Of a stretch of 52,013 nt of DNA, positions 1 through 8,917 are shown one piece after another (within the stretch, counting starts at the first letter, position 1; the number at the start of each line of letters is the position of its first letter). The stretch is from NCBI GenBank assembly GCA_964587915.1, contig CAZPMK010000011.1:1-52013 (forward strand). Reading direction: 5' to 3'. The notes under the pieces were generated by a model that had not been told where the DNA came from, did no database searches, and saw only the letters and a list, made by a program, of their open reading frames with translations. This DNA comes from CAG-177 sp964587915 (GTDB lineage: Bacteria; Bacillota; Clostridia; Oscillospirales; Acutalibacteraceae). Both the position numbers and the translations under genes were made by a program.

Positions 1-75
1 ATTATAAAGTATTCATAAAAAAATGCAAGCATAAATTTAATTTTTATTGAAATTTTATAAAAATAATACATATTT

Positions 76-100
76 TATCCAAAGTGAACAATTTTGGATA
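76..100. repeat. Inverted repeat in the AT-rich region upstream of potA
   Basis: The arms TATCCAAA (76-83) and TTTGGATA (93-100) are perfectly complementary around a 9-base loop. They lie about 165 bp upstream of the pot promoter -35. No T-run follows directly, so an operator or the remains of an upstream gene's terminator are both possible. Apart from this repeat and the pot promoter, positions 1-340 are AT-rich and I see no gene in them. Confidence 0.35.
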
Positions 101-264
101 CACAGCAAGGAACCTGCGTAATTTCACACATTGTGCGAAAAAAATTTTAAAATTAAAAATGTGAGCAAAAATGAGTTATCGGGAGTATTTGGAAGTAAAA
201 ACGAGAAAAATATTTGAATTTTTTTGTTCGGAACGCCTTTTTCACGCTTTCTATAAAAAAATTG

Positions 265-293
265 TTGACATTTGCGGATTTTTGCACTATATT
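265..293 (+). promoter_or_regulatory. SigA-type promoter of the potABCD operon
   Basis: TTGACA (265-270), a 17-bp spacer and TATATT (288-293) match the vegetative consensus. The potA start follows at 341, after the Shine-Dalgarno site GAGAGGGG (325-332). Confidence 0.8.
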
Positions 294-340
294 TTATATT
301 AACATTTGCCTGTAAGAAAAGGCAGAGAGGGGCTGCATAA

Positions 341-1480
341 TTGAAACAAAACGTAATTATTGACTTGAAAAACATTTCCGTAACATTCGGAGATAATCAG
401 GTGCTCAAAAATTTGAATTTGTACATTCGAGATAAGGAATTTATAACTCTGCTCGGTCCCTCGGGTTGCGGAAAGACCACAACGCTGCGTATCATCGCCG
501 GCTTTATCGAGCCTGACGAGGGCGAGGTTATTTTTGAGAATAAAAAAATCAATGGTGTACCGCCTCATAAAAGGCAGGTTAACACCATTTTTCAGCGTTA
601 CGCACTTTTTCCGCACCTCAATGTCTATGAGAACGTTGCTTTCGGTCTGCGTATAAAGAAAATGCCCGAAAAGCAAATAAAAGAGACCGTTGAGGAAATG
701 CTGGCTCTTGTCAATCTCAAGGGCTTTAATAAGCGTAACATAAATTCGCTCTCGGGCGGTCAGCAGCAGCGTGTTGCCATTGCAAGAGCACTTGCGGTAA
801 AGCCCCGTGTTCTGCTCCTTGATGAGCCCCTCGGAGCACTTGACTTAAAGCTGCGTAAGGATATGCAGGCTGAGCTTAAAAACATCCAGCAGCGTCTCGG
901 AATAACATTTATTTATGTTACTCATGACCAAGAAGAGGCTCTTTCAATGTCCGATACCGTTGTTGTTATGGACAGCGGCGTAATTCAGCAGATAGGAACG
1001 CCTCTCGATATTTACAACGAACCGAAAAATGCTTTCGTTGCGGACTTTATCGGCGAGAGTAATATACTTGACGGCGTTATGCTCGATGATTGCCTTGTTG
1101 AATTTTCGGGTCACCGCTTTGAATGCCTCGATAAGGGCTTTGCCAAAAATGAGGCGTGTGATGTCGTTGTCCGTCCCGAGGATGTCGATGTTGTAGAGCC
1201 CGAAAAGGGAATGCTTTGCGGCGTAGTCACCTCCGTAACGTTCAAGGGCGTTCATTTTGAGATAATCGTTGATATCGGCGGCTTTAAGTGGATGATTCAA
1301 ACCACGGATTATCAAGCCGAGGGCAGTAAGATAGGACTTTATATCGAGCCGGATGCAATTCATATAATGAAAAAATCCGAATATTCGGGTATGTACGGCG
1401 ATTACAGCTCCTTCAGTGAGGAATTTGATGAGCTTTCAAATGCCGAGATTGAGGAAGAAGAGGAGGCAGCCGAGGAATGA
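341..1480 (+). CDS. potA: Spermidine/putrescine ABC transporter, ATP-binding protein PotA
   Basis: This is the ATPase that powers polyamine uptake together with PotB, PotC and PotD encoded next to it. Walker A GPSGCGKTT is at residues 39-47, the Q-loop near Q85, the ABC signature LSGGQQQR at 137-144 and Walker B LLLDEP at 158-163. A C-terminal regulatory TOBE-type domain occupies roughly 235-345. The length of 379 residues fits the PotA family. The protein ends in a very acidic tail rich in Glu, beyond the usual domain. The start is TTG at 341, chosen because GAGAGGGG lies 8 bases upstream and the family N-terminus begins there. The stop overlaps the potB start by ATGA, which implies translational coupling. 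Substrate specificity is inferred from the complete operon. Confidence 0.93.
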   Translation: MKQNVIIDLKNISVTFGDNQVLKNLNLYIRDKEFITLLGPSGCGKTTTLRIIAGFIEPDEGEVIFENKKINGVPPHKRQVNTIFQRYALFPHLNVYENVAFGLRIKKMPEKQIKETVEEMLALVNLKGFNKRNINSLSGGQQQRVAIARALAVKPRVLLLDEPLGALDLKLRKDMQAELKNIQQRLGITFIYVTHDQEEALSMSDTVVVMDSGVIQQIGTPLDIYNEPKNAFVADFIGESNILDGVMLDDCLVEFSGHRFECLDKGFAKNEACDVVVRPEDVDVVEPEKGMLCGVVTSVTFKGVHFEIIVDIGGFKWMIQTTDYQAEGSKIGLYIEPDAIHIMKKSEYSGMYGDYSSFSEEFDELSNAEIEEEEEAAEE

Positions 1481-2301
1481 ACAGCCGTTCTTCTCTCAGG
1501 ACGAAGCTGATTTCTTCGCCCTATGTGGTATGGTCGGTGCTTTTTATAGTTGCCCCGTTGATATTTGTTGTTTATTATTCTTTTACGGATGCGAGCGGCA
1601 CCTTTACTCTTGAAAATATCACGGCGTTGAGCAAATATACTCCGACATTTCTGCGTTCCATATGGTTCGGCATAGTCGCAACGATTATCTGCCTTATAAT
1701 CGCTTTCCCGATAGCTTACATAATTTCTCAAAAGACAGAAAAGGTACAGCGTACTCTTGTTATGCTCATAATGCTTCCGATGTGGATGAGCTTTCTTATC
1801 AGAACCTACTCTTGGATGGCACTCTTGCAGGATACGGGCATAATCAATTCCTTTTTAGGCAAGCTCGGGATTGACCCCGTTCACATGATAAACACCTCGG
1901 GAGCTGTCATTCTCGGCATGGTGTATAATTTCCTGCCGTATATGATAATGCCAATATATTCCGTTATGGCAAAGCTCGATTACAGCATGGTCGAGGCGGC
2001 GCAGGATCTCGGAGGAAATCGTCTTACCGTTATAAGACGTTGCATTATTCCCATGAGTATGCCGGGCGTTGTTTCGGGCGTTACCATGGTTTTCGTTCCC
2101 TCGGTCAGTACGTTTTATATTTCGCAAAAGCTCGGCGGCGGTTCGTTTGACCTTATCGGTGATGTCATTGAACGCCAATTCCAGCAGTCATATAACTATA
2201 ATCTCGGTGCATCGCTTTCGCTTGTTCTAATGGTGCTTATTCTCATCAGCATGGCTGTCATGAATCATTTTACCGATGATGAGGAGGGCATGGTCATATG
2301 A
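1477..2301 (+). CDS. potB: Spermidine/putrescine ABC transporter permease PotB
   Basis: This is the first of two membrane-spanning subunits of the polyamine importer. The 274-residue protein has about six hydrophobic segments. The cytoplasmic EAA loop that docks on PotA is visible as EAAQDLGGNRLTVIRR, around residue 173, followed by IPMSMPGV. The first membrane segment lies near residues 13-30. The start ATG overlaps the potA stop by 4 bases and the stop overlaps the potC start by 4 bases, so the three genes are probably translated as a coupled unit. The assignment as PotB rather than PotC rests on gene order and the longer N-terminal region. Confidence 0.9.
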   Translation: MNSRSSLRTKLISSPYVVWSVLFIVAPLIFVVYYSFTDASGTFTLENITALSKYTPTFLRSIWFGIVATIICLIIAFPIAYIISQKTEKVQRTLVMLIMLPMWMSFLIRTYSWMALLQDTGIINSFLGKLGIDPVHMINTSGAVILGMVYNFLPYMIMPIYSVMAKLDYSMVEAAQDLGGNRLTVIRRCIIPMSMPGVVSGVTMVFVPSVSTFYISQKLGGGSFDLIGDVIERQFQQSYNYNLGASLSLVLMVLILISMAVMNHFTDDEEGMVI

Positions 2302-3104
2302 AAATTGCATCAAAAATTTATACGGGCTTAGTGTTTGTCTTTTTGTATGCACCCATCGCCGTAATGATTCTTTTTTCGTTCAATACAACGAGCAGTACGG
2401 GCGTATTTTCGGGATTTTCACTTCAATGGTACAAAGCACTTTTTCAGGATGAAGCAACCCTGCGTGCGTTCTATAACACGATAATTCTTGCTGTCAGCTC
2501 ATCGGCGGCGGCAACGGTGCTCGGAACTGCGGCGGCTGTCGGAATAGACAAATACAAAAAGGGTGCATTTCGTTCGAGTGTTATGGCGGTGACGAATATA
2601 CCCATGATGAATCCCGAAATAGTGACGGGTATTTCAATGATGCTTTTGTTCGTTTTTGTGGGCAAGCTCGTAAATGCCGAACCCATACTCGGCTTCGGAA
2701 CTCTGCTTATAGCTCACGTTACGTTCAATCTTCCGTATATCATATTGAATGTTTTGCCGAAGCTGCGTCAGACGGATAAAAATCTTGCCGAGGCGGCACA
2801 GGACCTCGGCTGTAAGCCCGTTACGGCGTTTTTTAAGGTCGTTTTACCGTCGATTATGCCCGGAATAATAACGGGAATGATAACGGCATTTACGCTTTCT
2901 CTCGACGATTTCATCATCAGCTATTTTACGGGAGGACCCGGCTTCCAAACGCTTCCGATTGCAATTTTCTCAATGACGAAAAAGCGAGTCAAGCCGGATA
3001 TGTATGCACTTTCCGCATTGATATTTGTCAGCATACTTTTGCTGCTCATTCTTTATAATTTTGCTCAGGCAAAGAGCGAAGAAAAATCAAAGAAACGCAA
3101 GTGA
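2298..3104 (+). CDS. potC: Spermidine/putrescine ABC transporter permease PotC
   Basis: This is the second permease subunit of the polyamine importer. The 268-residue protein has about six transmembrane segments and the EAA motif EAAQDLGCKPVTAFFK near residue 166, followed by LPSIMPGI. The N-terminal sequence KIASKIYTGLVFVFLYAPI is typical of PotC. It begins within the potB stop codon (ATGA overlap), and its C-terminus is a short Lys/Ser-rich cytoplasmic tail. The binding-protein gene follows about 25 bases later. Confidence 0.9.
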   Translation: MKIASKIYTGLVFVFLYAPIAVMILFSFNTTSSTGVFSGFSLQWYKALFQDEATLRAFYNTIILAVSSSAAATVLGTAAAVGIDKYKKGAFRSSVMAVTNIPMMNPEIVTGISMMLLFVFVGKLVNAEPILGFGTLLIAHVTFNLPYIILNVLPKLRQTDKNLAEAAQDLGCKPVTAFFKVVLPSIMPGIITGMITAFTLSLDDFIISYFTGGPGFQTLPIAIFSMTKKRVKPDMYALSALIFVSILLLLILYNFAQAKSEEKSKKRK

Positions 3105-3129
3105 TTAAATGCTTGCAAAGGGGTGGTTC

Positions 3130-4401
3130 GTGTTGAAAAAAATTGTTTCGGTGCTGCTTGCTTTAATGCTTGCCGCCGCACCGCTTACTCTTTCTTTTGC
3201 CGCTGAACAGAGCGAGATTGATGCTCTCAGAGGCACTAAGCTCTATGTATACAATTGGGGCGAATACATTTCCGACGGAGCAGACGGTGCTCTTGACGTT
3301 AATGCGGCTTTTGAAGAAAAATACGGAATAGATGTTATTTACGATACATTCGATAACAATGAGGTAATGTATTCAAAGCTCAAAAGCGGGGGAGTGGCAT
3401 ACGATATCGTCATTCCGTCCGATTACATGATCGAGCGTATGATAAGCGAAGACATGCTTGAAAAGATTGATTTTGACAATATCCCGAATTTCAAGTATAT
3501 TCCCGAAAATTATCGCAATCTCGGATACGATCCGACAAACGAATATTCCGTTCCCTACACTGTGAGCTATGTCGGACTTATCTACAATACAAAAATGATT
3601 GATGAAGCCCCCGACAGTTGGCTTGCCTTGTGGGACGAAGAGTATTCGAGCAAGGTTTTGATGATAAACAATCCGAGAGATGCCTTTGCAATTGCACAGA
3701 GCGTTCTCGGCATGGATTACAATACCGAATCTCCTGCCGCATGGCGTACCGCCGCAGAGCTTCTCAAGGAGCAAAAGCGTGTGAATCCCGCATATGTAAA
3801 TGATGAGGTCTTTCTTAAAATGGAATCCGGAGAAGCGGCTATTGCACCTTATTATGTCGGTGACTATCTGACGATGAAGGATAACAATCCCGACCTTGCT
3901 TTTGTTTATCCCAAGGAGGGTGTCAATTACTTTTTTGATTCCGCCTGCATATTGAAGGGCTCTAAAAACAAGCTGGCGGCAGAGCTTTACATAAACTTTC
4001 TCCTTGACCCCGAAGTAGCTCTTGCGAATGCCGAATACATATGCTACGGCAGCCCCCATACACAGGTTTACACCAATCCCGAATACACCTACTATCAGGA
4101 TGAAACGCTTTATCCCGCACAGGGAACGGTAAAGACACAGCTTTTCAGAAATATGTCACCCGAAACGCTTGCTCTCATGAGCTCGCTTTGGGATGACGTG
4201 AAGAATTATATTCCGTCGGGTGTATCGTCAAATTCGTTCTTTTTCGGTGACGGCAACGGCTCTGCTTCAAATGTTGACGACGGCGAAAAAATGACGGCAG
4301 AAACAATGAAATATGCGGTCTACATAGGCATATTTATACTTATCTGCCTTGCCTATATTATTTTCAGATACGCTCGCAAAAAGTACAGAGAAAAGGTTTA
4401 A
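3130..4401 (+). CDS. potD: Spermidine/putrescine-binding protein PotD with a C-terminal membrane anchor
   Basis: This is the extracytoplasmic polyamine receptor of the PotABCD importer. The start GTG 3130 (or TTG 3133) is preferred over ATG 3109 because AAAGGGG (3117-3123) sits just upstream and the resulting N-terminus is a clean Sec signal peptide. Mature PotD begins near AEQSEIDALRG and carries the family motif LYVYNWGEYISDG. There is no lipobox cysteine after the signal peptide, unlike most Gram-positive binding proteins. Instead the C-terminus has a hydrophobic helix (about 20 residues around YIGIFILICLAYIIF) followed by RYARKKYREK, a stop-transfer pattern. The receptor is therefore probably tethered by its tail. 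A terminator follows directly. Confidence 0.88.
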   Translation: MLKKIVSVLLALMLAAAPLTLSFAAEQSEIDALRGTKLYVYNWGEYISDGADGALDVNAAFEEKYGIDVIYDTFDNNEVMYSKLKSGGVAYDIVIPSDYMIERMISEDMLEKIDFDNIPNFKYIPENYRNLGYDPTNEYSVPYTVSYVGLIYNTKMIDEAPDSWLALWDEEYSSKVLMINNPRDAFAIAQSVLGMDYNTESPAAWRTAAELLKEQKRVNPAYVNDEVFLKMESGEAAIAPYYVGDYLTMKDNNPDLAFVYPKEGVNYFFDSACILKGSKNKLAAELYINFLLDPEVALANAEYICYGSPHTQVYTNPEYTYYQDETLYPAQGTVKTQLFRNMSPETLALMSSLWDDVKNYIPSGVSSNSFFFGDGNGSASNVDDGEKMTAETMKYAVYIGIFILICLAYIIFRYARKKYREKV

Positions 4402-4407
4402 TGCACA

Positions 4408-4450
4408 CACGGCAACTGCAATGCTTCTATGCTGCGGTTGCCGTGTTTTT
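4408..4450 (+). terminator. Rho-independent terminator after potD
   Basis: CACGGCAACTGCA (4408-4420) pairs with TGCGGTTGCCGTG (4433-4445), a 13-bp stem with one G-U pair, followed by TTTTTC. It closes the pot operon 7 bases after its last stop codon. Confidence 0.9.
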
Positions 4451-4484
4451 CTTTAAAAATTTACAGAATATTAAGATATCGAGG

Positions 4485-4513
4485 TTGACGGCTTGCAAAT
4501 AATAATATATAAT
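4485..4513 (+). promoter_or_regulatory. SigA-type promoter of the lon operon
   Basis: TTGACG (4485-4490), a 17-bp spacer and the perfect -10 TATAAT (4508-4513). The lon start codon is 57 bases downstream of the -10. I see no CIRCE or CtsR-like repeat here, so no heat-shock control is evident from the sequence. Confidence 0.8.
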
Positions 4514-4569
4514 ATTAGTTTGAATAATGATAATCTATATCTATTAGTGTATCCGAAAGGAAGAAATTT

Positions 4570-7008
4570 ATGACGGACAAAGATATTTTTGTTGACGGAG
4601 ATTACCTCAGAAAGCTGCCCGTGGTTGCGTTGAGGGGTCTTGTTGTTTTTCCGGGGATGTATATACATTTTGAGGTCGGCAGAGAAAAATCAATAAACGC
4701 TCTCAAAAAGGCAATGGACGGCAGCCAGGAGGTATTTCTTGTTGCACAGCGTGACGTAACCGTTGATGACCCGAAATACTCCGATCTTTATGACACGGGT
4801 GTAATAGCTAACGTTAAACAGCTTTTGCGTATGCCGGGACAAAGCACCAATATCAGAGCTGCGGTTGAGGGCGTTACGAGAGCACGGCTTGTTACGGGAA
4901 TACCCGGCAAAAGCTATCTTTCTGCCGCAGTAATGCCGATAGACGAAATGCCGGTAAAAGAGAGTGTCGGTGACTATGCCAAGGCACTTGTACGCCACAG
5001 CAAGGACCTTTTTGCCGAATATGCCGACATTGCACCTCAGATGCCGAACGACATTATCACGGGCGTTATGCACGAAAATGAGTCGGGCAAGCTCGCCGAC
5101 TACATTGCAAGTAATATCATGCTTGAATATGAGGACAGGCAGGTTATCCTTGAGGAGCTTGACCATGTTAGACGCCTTGAACGCCTTTGTGTTCTGCTTG
5201 CAGACGAGGGAAATCTGCTTTCTCTTGAAGCGGAAATCGGCGATAAAGTCCAAGAACAGATGGATAAAAATCAGCGTGAATACTTTTTGCGTGAGCAGAT
5301 GAAGATTATTTCCGAGGAGCTTGGCGGCGGCGTTTCGCAGGAGGAAGAGCTTGATATGTTCCGCCAAAGCATATTTGAGCTGAATGTATCCGATGAAATC
5401 AAGGATAAGCTCTTCAAGGAATGCGACAGGCTCGAAAAATGCTCTCCGCAGTCTCCCGAAGCGGCAGTCAGCAGAAGCTATATTGAGACCTGCCTTTCGC
5501 TTCCGTGGGATAAATTTTCCAAGGAAAACACCGATATCAAAAAATCGAGAAGAATACTTGAAGCCGACCATTACGGGCTTGAAAAGATTAAAGAAAGAAT
5601 CCTTGAATATCTTGCGGTAAGAACGCTCGCACCCGACATAAAGGGTCAAATCATTTGCCTTGTCGGACCTCCGGGAGTCGGAAAAACCTCCGTTGCAAAA
5701 TCAATAGCAAGGGCAACGGGCAGAGAATATGTCAGAATTTCCCTCGGCGGCGTTAAGGATGAAGCCGAGATACGCGGACACAGAAAAACTTATATCGGTT
5801 CAATGCCGGGAAGAATAATCGAGGCTCTGCGTCTTGCGGGAACGAAGAATCCGCTCATACTGCTTGATGAAGTCGATAAGCTCTCCAACGACTACAAGGG
5901 CGACCCGACATCGGCATTGCTCGAGGTTCTTGACCCCGAACAAAACAGCACATTCCGCGATCACTATATTGAGCTTCCGTTTGATTTAAGCAGAGTTATG
6001 TTTATCACGACGGCAAACGTTCGCTCGAATATTCCCGAACCGCTCTGCGACAGAATGGAAATTATCGAGCTCGGAAGTTACACCTTTGAAGAAAAATTCA
6101 ATATTGCAAAAAAGCATCTTATTCCGAAGCAGCTCAAATGCCACGGGCTCACTGCAAAGCAGCTCAGAATCAGCGATAAAGCACTCTCGCTGATAATTGA
6201 GGGATATACAAAAGAGGCGGGAGTCAGAGGACTTGAACAGCAGATAGCGGCGGTATGCCGAAAGACAGCCGCACTTATCGTTGAGGGCAAGGCGGAAAAG
6301 CTCTCAGTAAAGCCCGAGGATATCGAAGCATTGCTCGGCACACGCAAGTATAAGCCTGAGGTCTATACGGGCGAAGCTGAAACGGGTGTCGTAAACGGTC
6401 TTGCATGGACTGCCGTGGGCGGTGAGATGCTTGAGGTTGAAGCGGCGGTGCTTGACGGAAGCGGAAAGCTGGAACTTACCGGCTCTCTCGGAGATGTCAT
6501 GCAGGAGAGTGCAAAGGCGGCGGTCAGCTTTATTCGCTCCAAGGCAAGCGAGCTTTCCGTTGATCCGAATTTCTACAAGGATAAAGACATACATATTCAT
6601 GTGCCTGACGGTGCAACGCCGAAGGACGGACCGTCGGCGGGAGTTACCATGGCAACGGCACTTGTCTCGGCTCTTACGGGCAAAAAGGTTCGCCGCGATG
6701 TTGCAATGACGGGTGAAATATCCCTCAGAGGCAGAGTACTGCCGATAGGCGGTCTGAAAGAAAAGTCGATGGCGGCATACAGAGCAGGCATAAAAACGGT
6801 GCTTATTCCCTATGATAATCTTTCCGACCTTGACGAGGTTGACCCCAAGGTAAAGGAGAATGTTTGCTTTATTCCTGCCAAGAGCATTGAAACGGTATGG
6901 CGTACCGCAATTAAAGATTTTGATGAAGCATCTGATGAAAAAACGAATACACTTCACGGCACATTCGGAGTTGCACCGCCGTCCGAAAGAGGAAGGTATA
7001 AGATATGA
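4570..7008 (+). CDS. lon: ATP-dependent endopeptidase La (Lon)
   Basis: This is the cytoplasmic AAA+ protease that degrades damaged and regulatory proteins. The 812 residues show the standard LonA order: an N-terminal substrate-binding domain (about 1-210), a coiled-coil stretch, the AAA+ module with Walker A GPPGVGKT at 366-373 and Walker B ILLDEVDK, and the C-terminal protease domain. The catalytic dyad is Ser689 in PKDGPSAG and Lys732 in GGLKEKS, with the 43-residue spacing seen in E. coli Lon. The ATG has GAAAGGAAG upstream. The stop overlaps the engB start by 4 bases, the same lon-engB pairing as in Bacillus and many Clostridia. Confidence 0.96.
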   Translation: MTDKDIFVDGDYLRKLPVVALRGLVVFPGMYIHFEVGREKSINALKKAMDGSQEVFLVAQRDVTVDDPKYSDLYDTGVIANVKQLLRMPGQSTNIRAAVEGVTRARLVTGIPGKSYLSAAVMPIDEMPVKESVGDYAKALVRHSKDLFAEYADIAPQMPNDIITGVMHENESGKLADYIASNIMLEYEDRQVILEELDHVRRLERLCVLLADEGNLLSLEAEIGDKVQEQMDKNQREYFLREQMKIISEELGGGVSQEEELDMFRQSIFELNVSDEIKDKLFKECDRLEKCSPQSPEAAVSRSYIETCLSLPWDKFSKENTDIKKSRRILEADHYGLEKIKERILEYLAVRTLAPDIKGQIICLVGPPGVGKTSVAKSIARATGREYVRISLGGVKDEAEIRGHRKTYIGSMPGRIIEALRLAGTKNPLILLDEVDKLSNDYKGDPTSALLEVLDPEQNSTFRDHYIELPFDLSRVMFITTANVRSNIPEPLCDRMEIIELGSYTFEEKFNIAKKHLIPKQLKCHGLTAKQLRISDKALSLIIEGYTKEAGVRGLEQQIAAVCRKTAALIVEGKAEKLSVKPEDIEALLGTRKYKPEVYTGEAETGVVNGLAWTAVGGEMLEVEAAVLDGSGKLELTGSLGDVMQESAKAAVSFIRSKASELSVDPNFYKDKDIHIHVPDGATPKDGPSAGVTMATALVSALTGKKVRRDVAMTGEISLRGRVLPIGGLKEKSMAAYRAGIKTVLIPYDNLSDLDEVDPKVKENVCFIPAKSIETVWRTAIKDFDEASDEKTNTLHGTFGVAPPSERGRYKI

Positions 7009-7583
7009 GATTTGATAAAATTGAATTTTCGGCGGCATACGGTACCTCGGCACAGCTTCCGCCGTCCGAAATGAAAGAGATAGTATTTTCGGGAAAGTCG
7101 AACGTGGGTAAATCGTCCTTGATAAACAAGGTCTTTAACCGCAAAAGCCTTGCCCGAGTAAGCTCTGTTCCGGGAAAAACCATTACCGTCAACTTCTTCA
7201 AGGGAGACGGCGTGTATTTTGTGGATTTACCCGGCTACGGCTATGCGAAGCGTGAACAAAAAGAAAAAAAGCGTTGGGCGGAGCTTATGGACGGATATTT
7301 CAATTCCGACAGAAACATCGCCCTTGTGGTTCAGCTTATAGATATGCGTCATGCACCGACGGCGGATGACATGACCATGCTTCACTTTCTCAAAGAAATG
7401 CAGATTCCGTTTGTTATTGCTCTCACAAAAAGCGATAAGCTCAACAAAACCGAGACCGAAAAACGCAGAGCCGAGCTTGATGCCGAGCTTGCCGATTATT
7501 CCGACATAAAACGGATTGAATTTTCAGCGGTCAACGGTAACGGAGTTCAGGAGATAAGAGCGGCGGCTGAAAACGCAGTATAA
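7005..7583 (+). CDS. engB: Ribosome biogenesis GTP-binding protein EngB (YsxC/YihA)
   Basis: This is an essential-type small GTPase that acts in late assembly of the 50S subunit. The 192 residues contain the G1 loop GKSNVGKSS (30-38), the switch region around SSVPGKT (53-59), G3 DLPGYG (74-79) and G4 TKSDK (near 140). The late SAVNGNG motif fits G5. It starts inside the lon stop codon (ATGA), with AGGAAGG as ribosome binding site, so it is translationally coupled to lon. lysA follows 15 bases later. Confidence 0.95.
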   Translation: MRFDKIEFSAAYGTSAQLPPSEMKEIVFSGKSNVGKSSLINKVFNRKSLARVSSVPGKTITVNFFKGDGVYFVDLPGYGYAKREQKEKKRWAELMDGYFNSDRNIALVVQLIDMRHAPTADDMTMLHFLKEMQIPFVIALTKSDKLNKTETEKRRAELDAELADYSDIKRIEFSAVNGNGVQEIRAAAENAV

Positions 7584-7598
7584 TTCGGAGGTTATTTT

Positions 7599-8897
7599 AT
7601 GTACGTTTCAGATTGTATTTCAATGAACGAACGCGGGCACCTTACCATCGGCAGCTACGATACCGTGGAGCTTGCCAAAAAGTACGGTACTCCGCTGTAT
7701 GTTTTTGATGAAAACGAAATAAGGAGAAATTTAAGAGAGTTTAGGAAGTCGATAGATGACGAATACGGCGGAAACGGACTTGTGGTGTATGCAAGCAAGG
7801 CATTCTGCTGTAAAGAGATGTGCAGAATATGCAGCAGCGAGGGCGTTGGAATTGATGTTGTTTCCGGCGGCGAGCTTTATACGGCTATTTCGGTCGGTTT
7901 TCCTACGGAGAACATTGTATTTCACGGCAACAACAAAACCTATAGCGAGCTTTTAATGGCAGTTGAGAATAATGTCGGCAGAATAATCGTCGATAACATT
8001 ACCGAGCTTGAAACGCTCGACAGGATTGCTGCCGAAAACGGAAAGACCGTCGGTGTCATGCTCAGAATAAAGCCCGGTATAGATGCCCATACGCATGAGT
8101 TTGTAAAGACGGGTCAGATTGACTCGAAATTCGGCTTCGCTTTGGAGACGGGTGAAGCTCTTGAAGCGGTCAAAATTGCATTGAAAATGCCGAATATAGA
8201 CCTCAGAGGTCTGCATTGCCACATCGGTTCACAGATTTTCGACCTTGACCCCTTTGAGCTTGCGGCGACGGTAATGCTCGATTTGTTCAAGCAGGTCAAG
8301 GATGAAACGGGAGTTTCCCTCAGAGAGCTGAATCTCGGCGGCGGCTTCGGAATAAAGTACTTGAAAAGCGATCGTCCGAGAGCATACGGCGACTACATGA
8401 GAAAGGTATCCGCGGCTGTAAATTCATACGCCGAGGAGCTTGGAATGGAAACACCGTTCATACTTATTGAACCCGGTCGTTCCGTTGTCGGTGCGGCGGG
8501 AATAACCCTTTATACCGTCGGTGCGGTGAAAAAAATCCCCGATGTCAGAACCTATGTTTCCGTTGACGGCGGTATGGGCGATAATCCGAGGTATGCTCTT
8601 TATCAGTCACGCTACGAGGTTCTTTGTGCAAACAAGGCGGATCAAAAGCGTGAATGGACCGTTACCGTTGCGGGTAAATGCTGTGAAAGCGGCGATTTAA
8701 TTCAGGAATGGACGCATATACAGCCCGTTGAGCCGGGGGATACCCTTGCCGTACTTTCCACGGGTGCATATAATTACTCCATGGCATCAAACTATAACAG
8801 GATACCGAGACCTCCCGTTGTCATGGTCAAGGACGGAAAAGACAGACTTGTTATAAAGCGCGAAACTTACGAGCAAATAATCGAATGTGATATATAA
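7599..8897 (+). CDS. lysA: Diaminopimelate decarboxylase
   Basis: This enzyme converts meso-diaminopimelate to L-lysine and CO2 with pyridoxal phosphate. The 432-residue fold type III protein shows the PLP lysine in YASKAFC (K67), the HCHIGSQ segment in the barrel, the glycine-rich phosphate site LGGGFG, EPGRSVVG, and the conserved CCESGD (near 353), which supplies the partner-subunit active-site cysteine. The start ATG follows TCGGAGG. It lies between engB and a peptidase pair with gaps of 15 and 20 bases, so it is probably co-transcribed. No other lysine-pathway gene is in the window. Confidence 0.94.
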   Translation: MYVSDCISMNERGHLTIGSYDTVELAKKYGTPLYVFDENEIRRNLREFRKSIDDEYGGNGLVVYASKAFCCKEMCRICSSEGVGIDVVSGGELYTAISVGFPTENIVFHGNNKTYSELLMAVENNVGRIIVDNITELETLDRIAAENGKTVGVMLRIKPGIDAHTHEFVKTGQIDSKFGFALETGEALEAVKIALKMPNIDLRGLHCHIGSQIFDLDPFELAATVMLDLFKQVKDETGVSLRELNLGGGFGIKYLKSDRPRAYGDYMRKVSAAVNSYAEELGMETPFILIEPGRSVVGAAGITLYTVGAVKKIPDVRTYVSVDGGMGDNPRYALYQSRYEVLCANKADQKREWTVTVAGKCCESGDLIQEWTHIQPVEPGDTLAVLSTGAYNYSMASNYNRIPRPPVVMVKDGKDRLVIKRETYEQIIECDI

Positions 8898-8917
8898 TCT
8901 TTTAAGGAAGTGACTCT

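Noticed and set aside
944..1363. Minus-strand ORFs within pot, lon, cmk and other genes
   Set aside because: They lie wholly inside well-supported genes, have no ribosome binding sites or family motifs, and follow from the codon pattern of the opposite strand.
3109..3129. ATG 3109 as the start of potD
   Set aside because: The ribosome binding site AAAGGGG lies after this ATG, and the residues added before the signal peptide are not typical.
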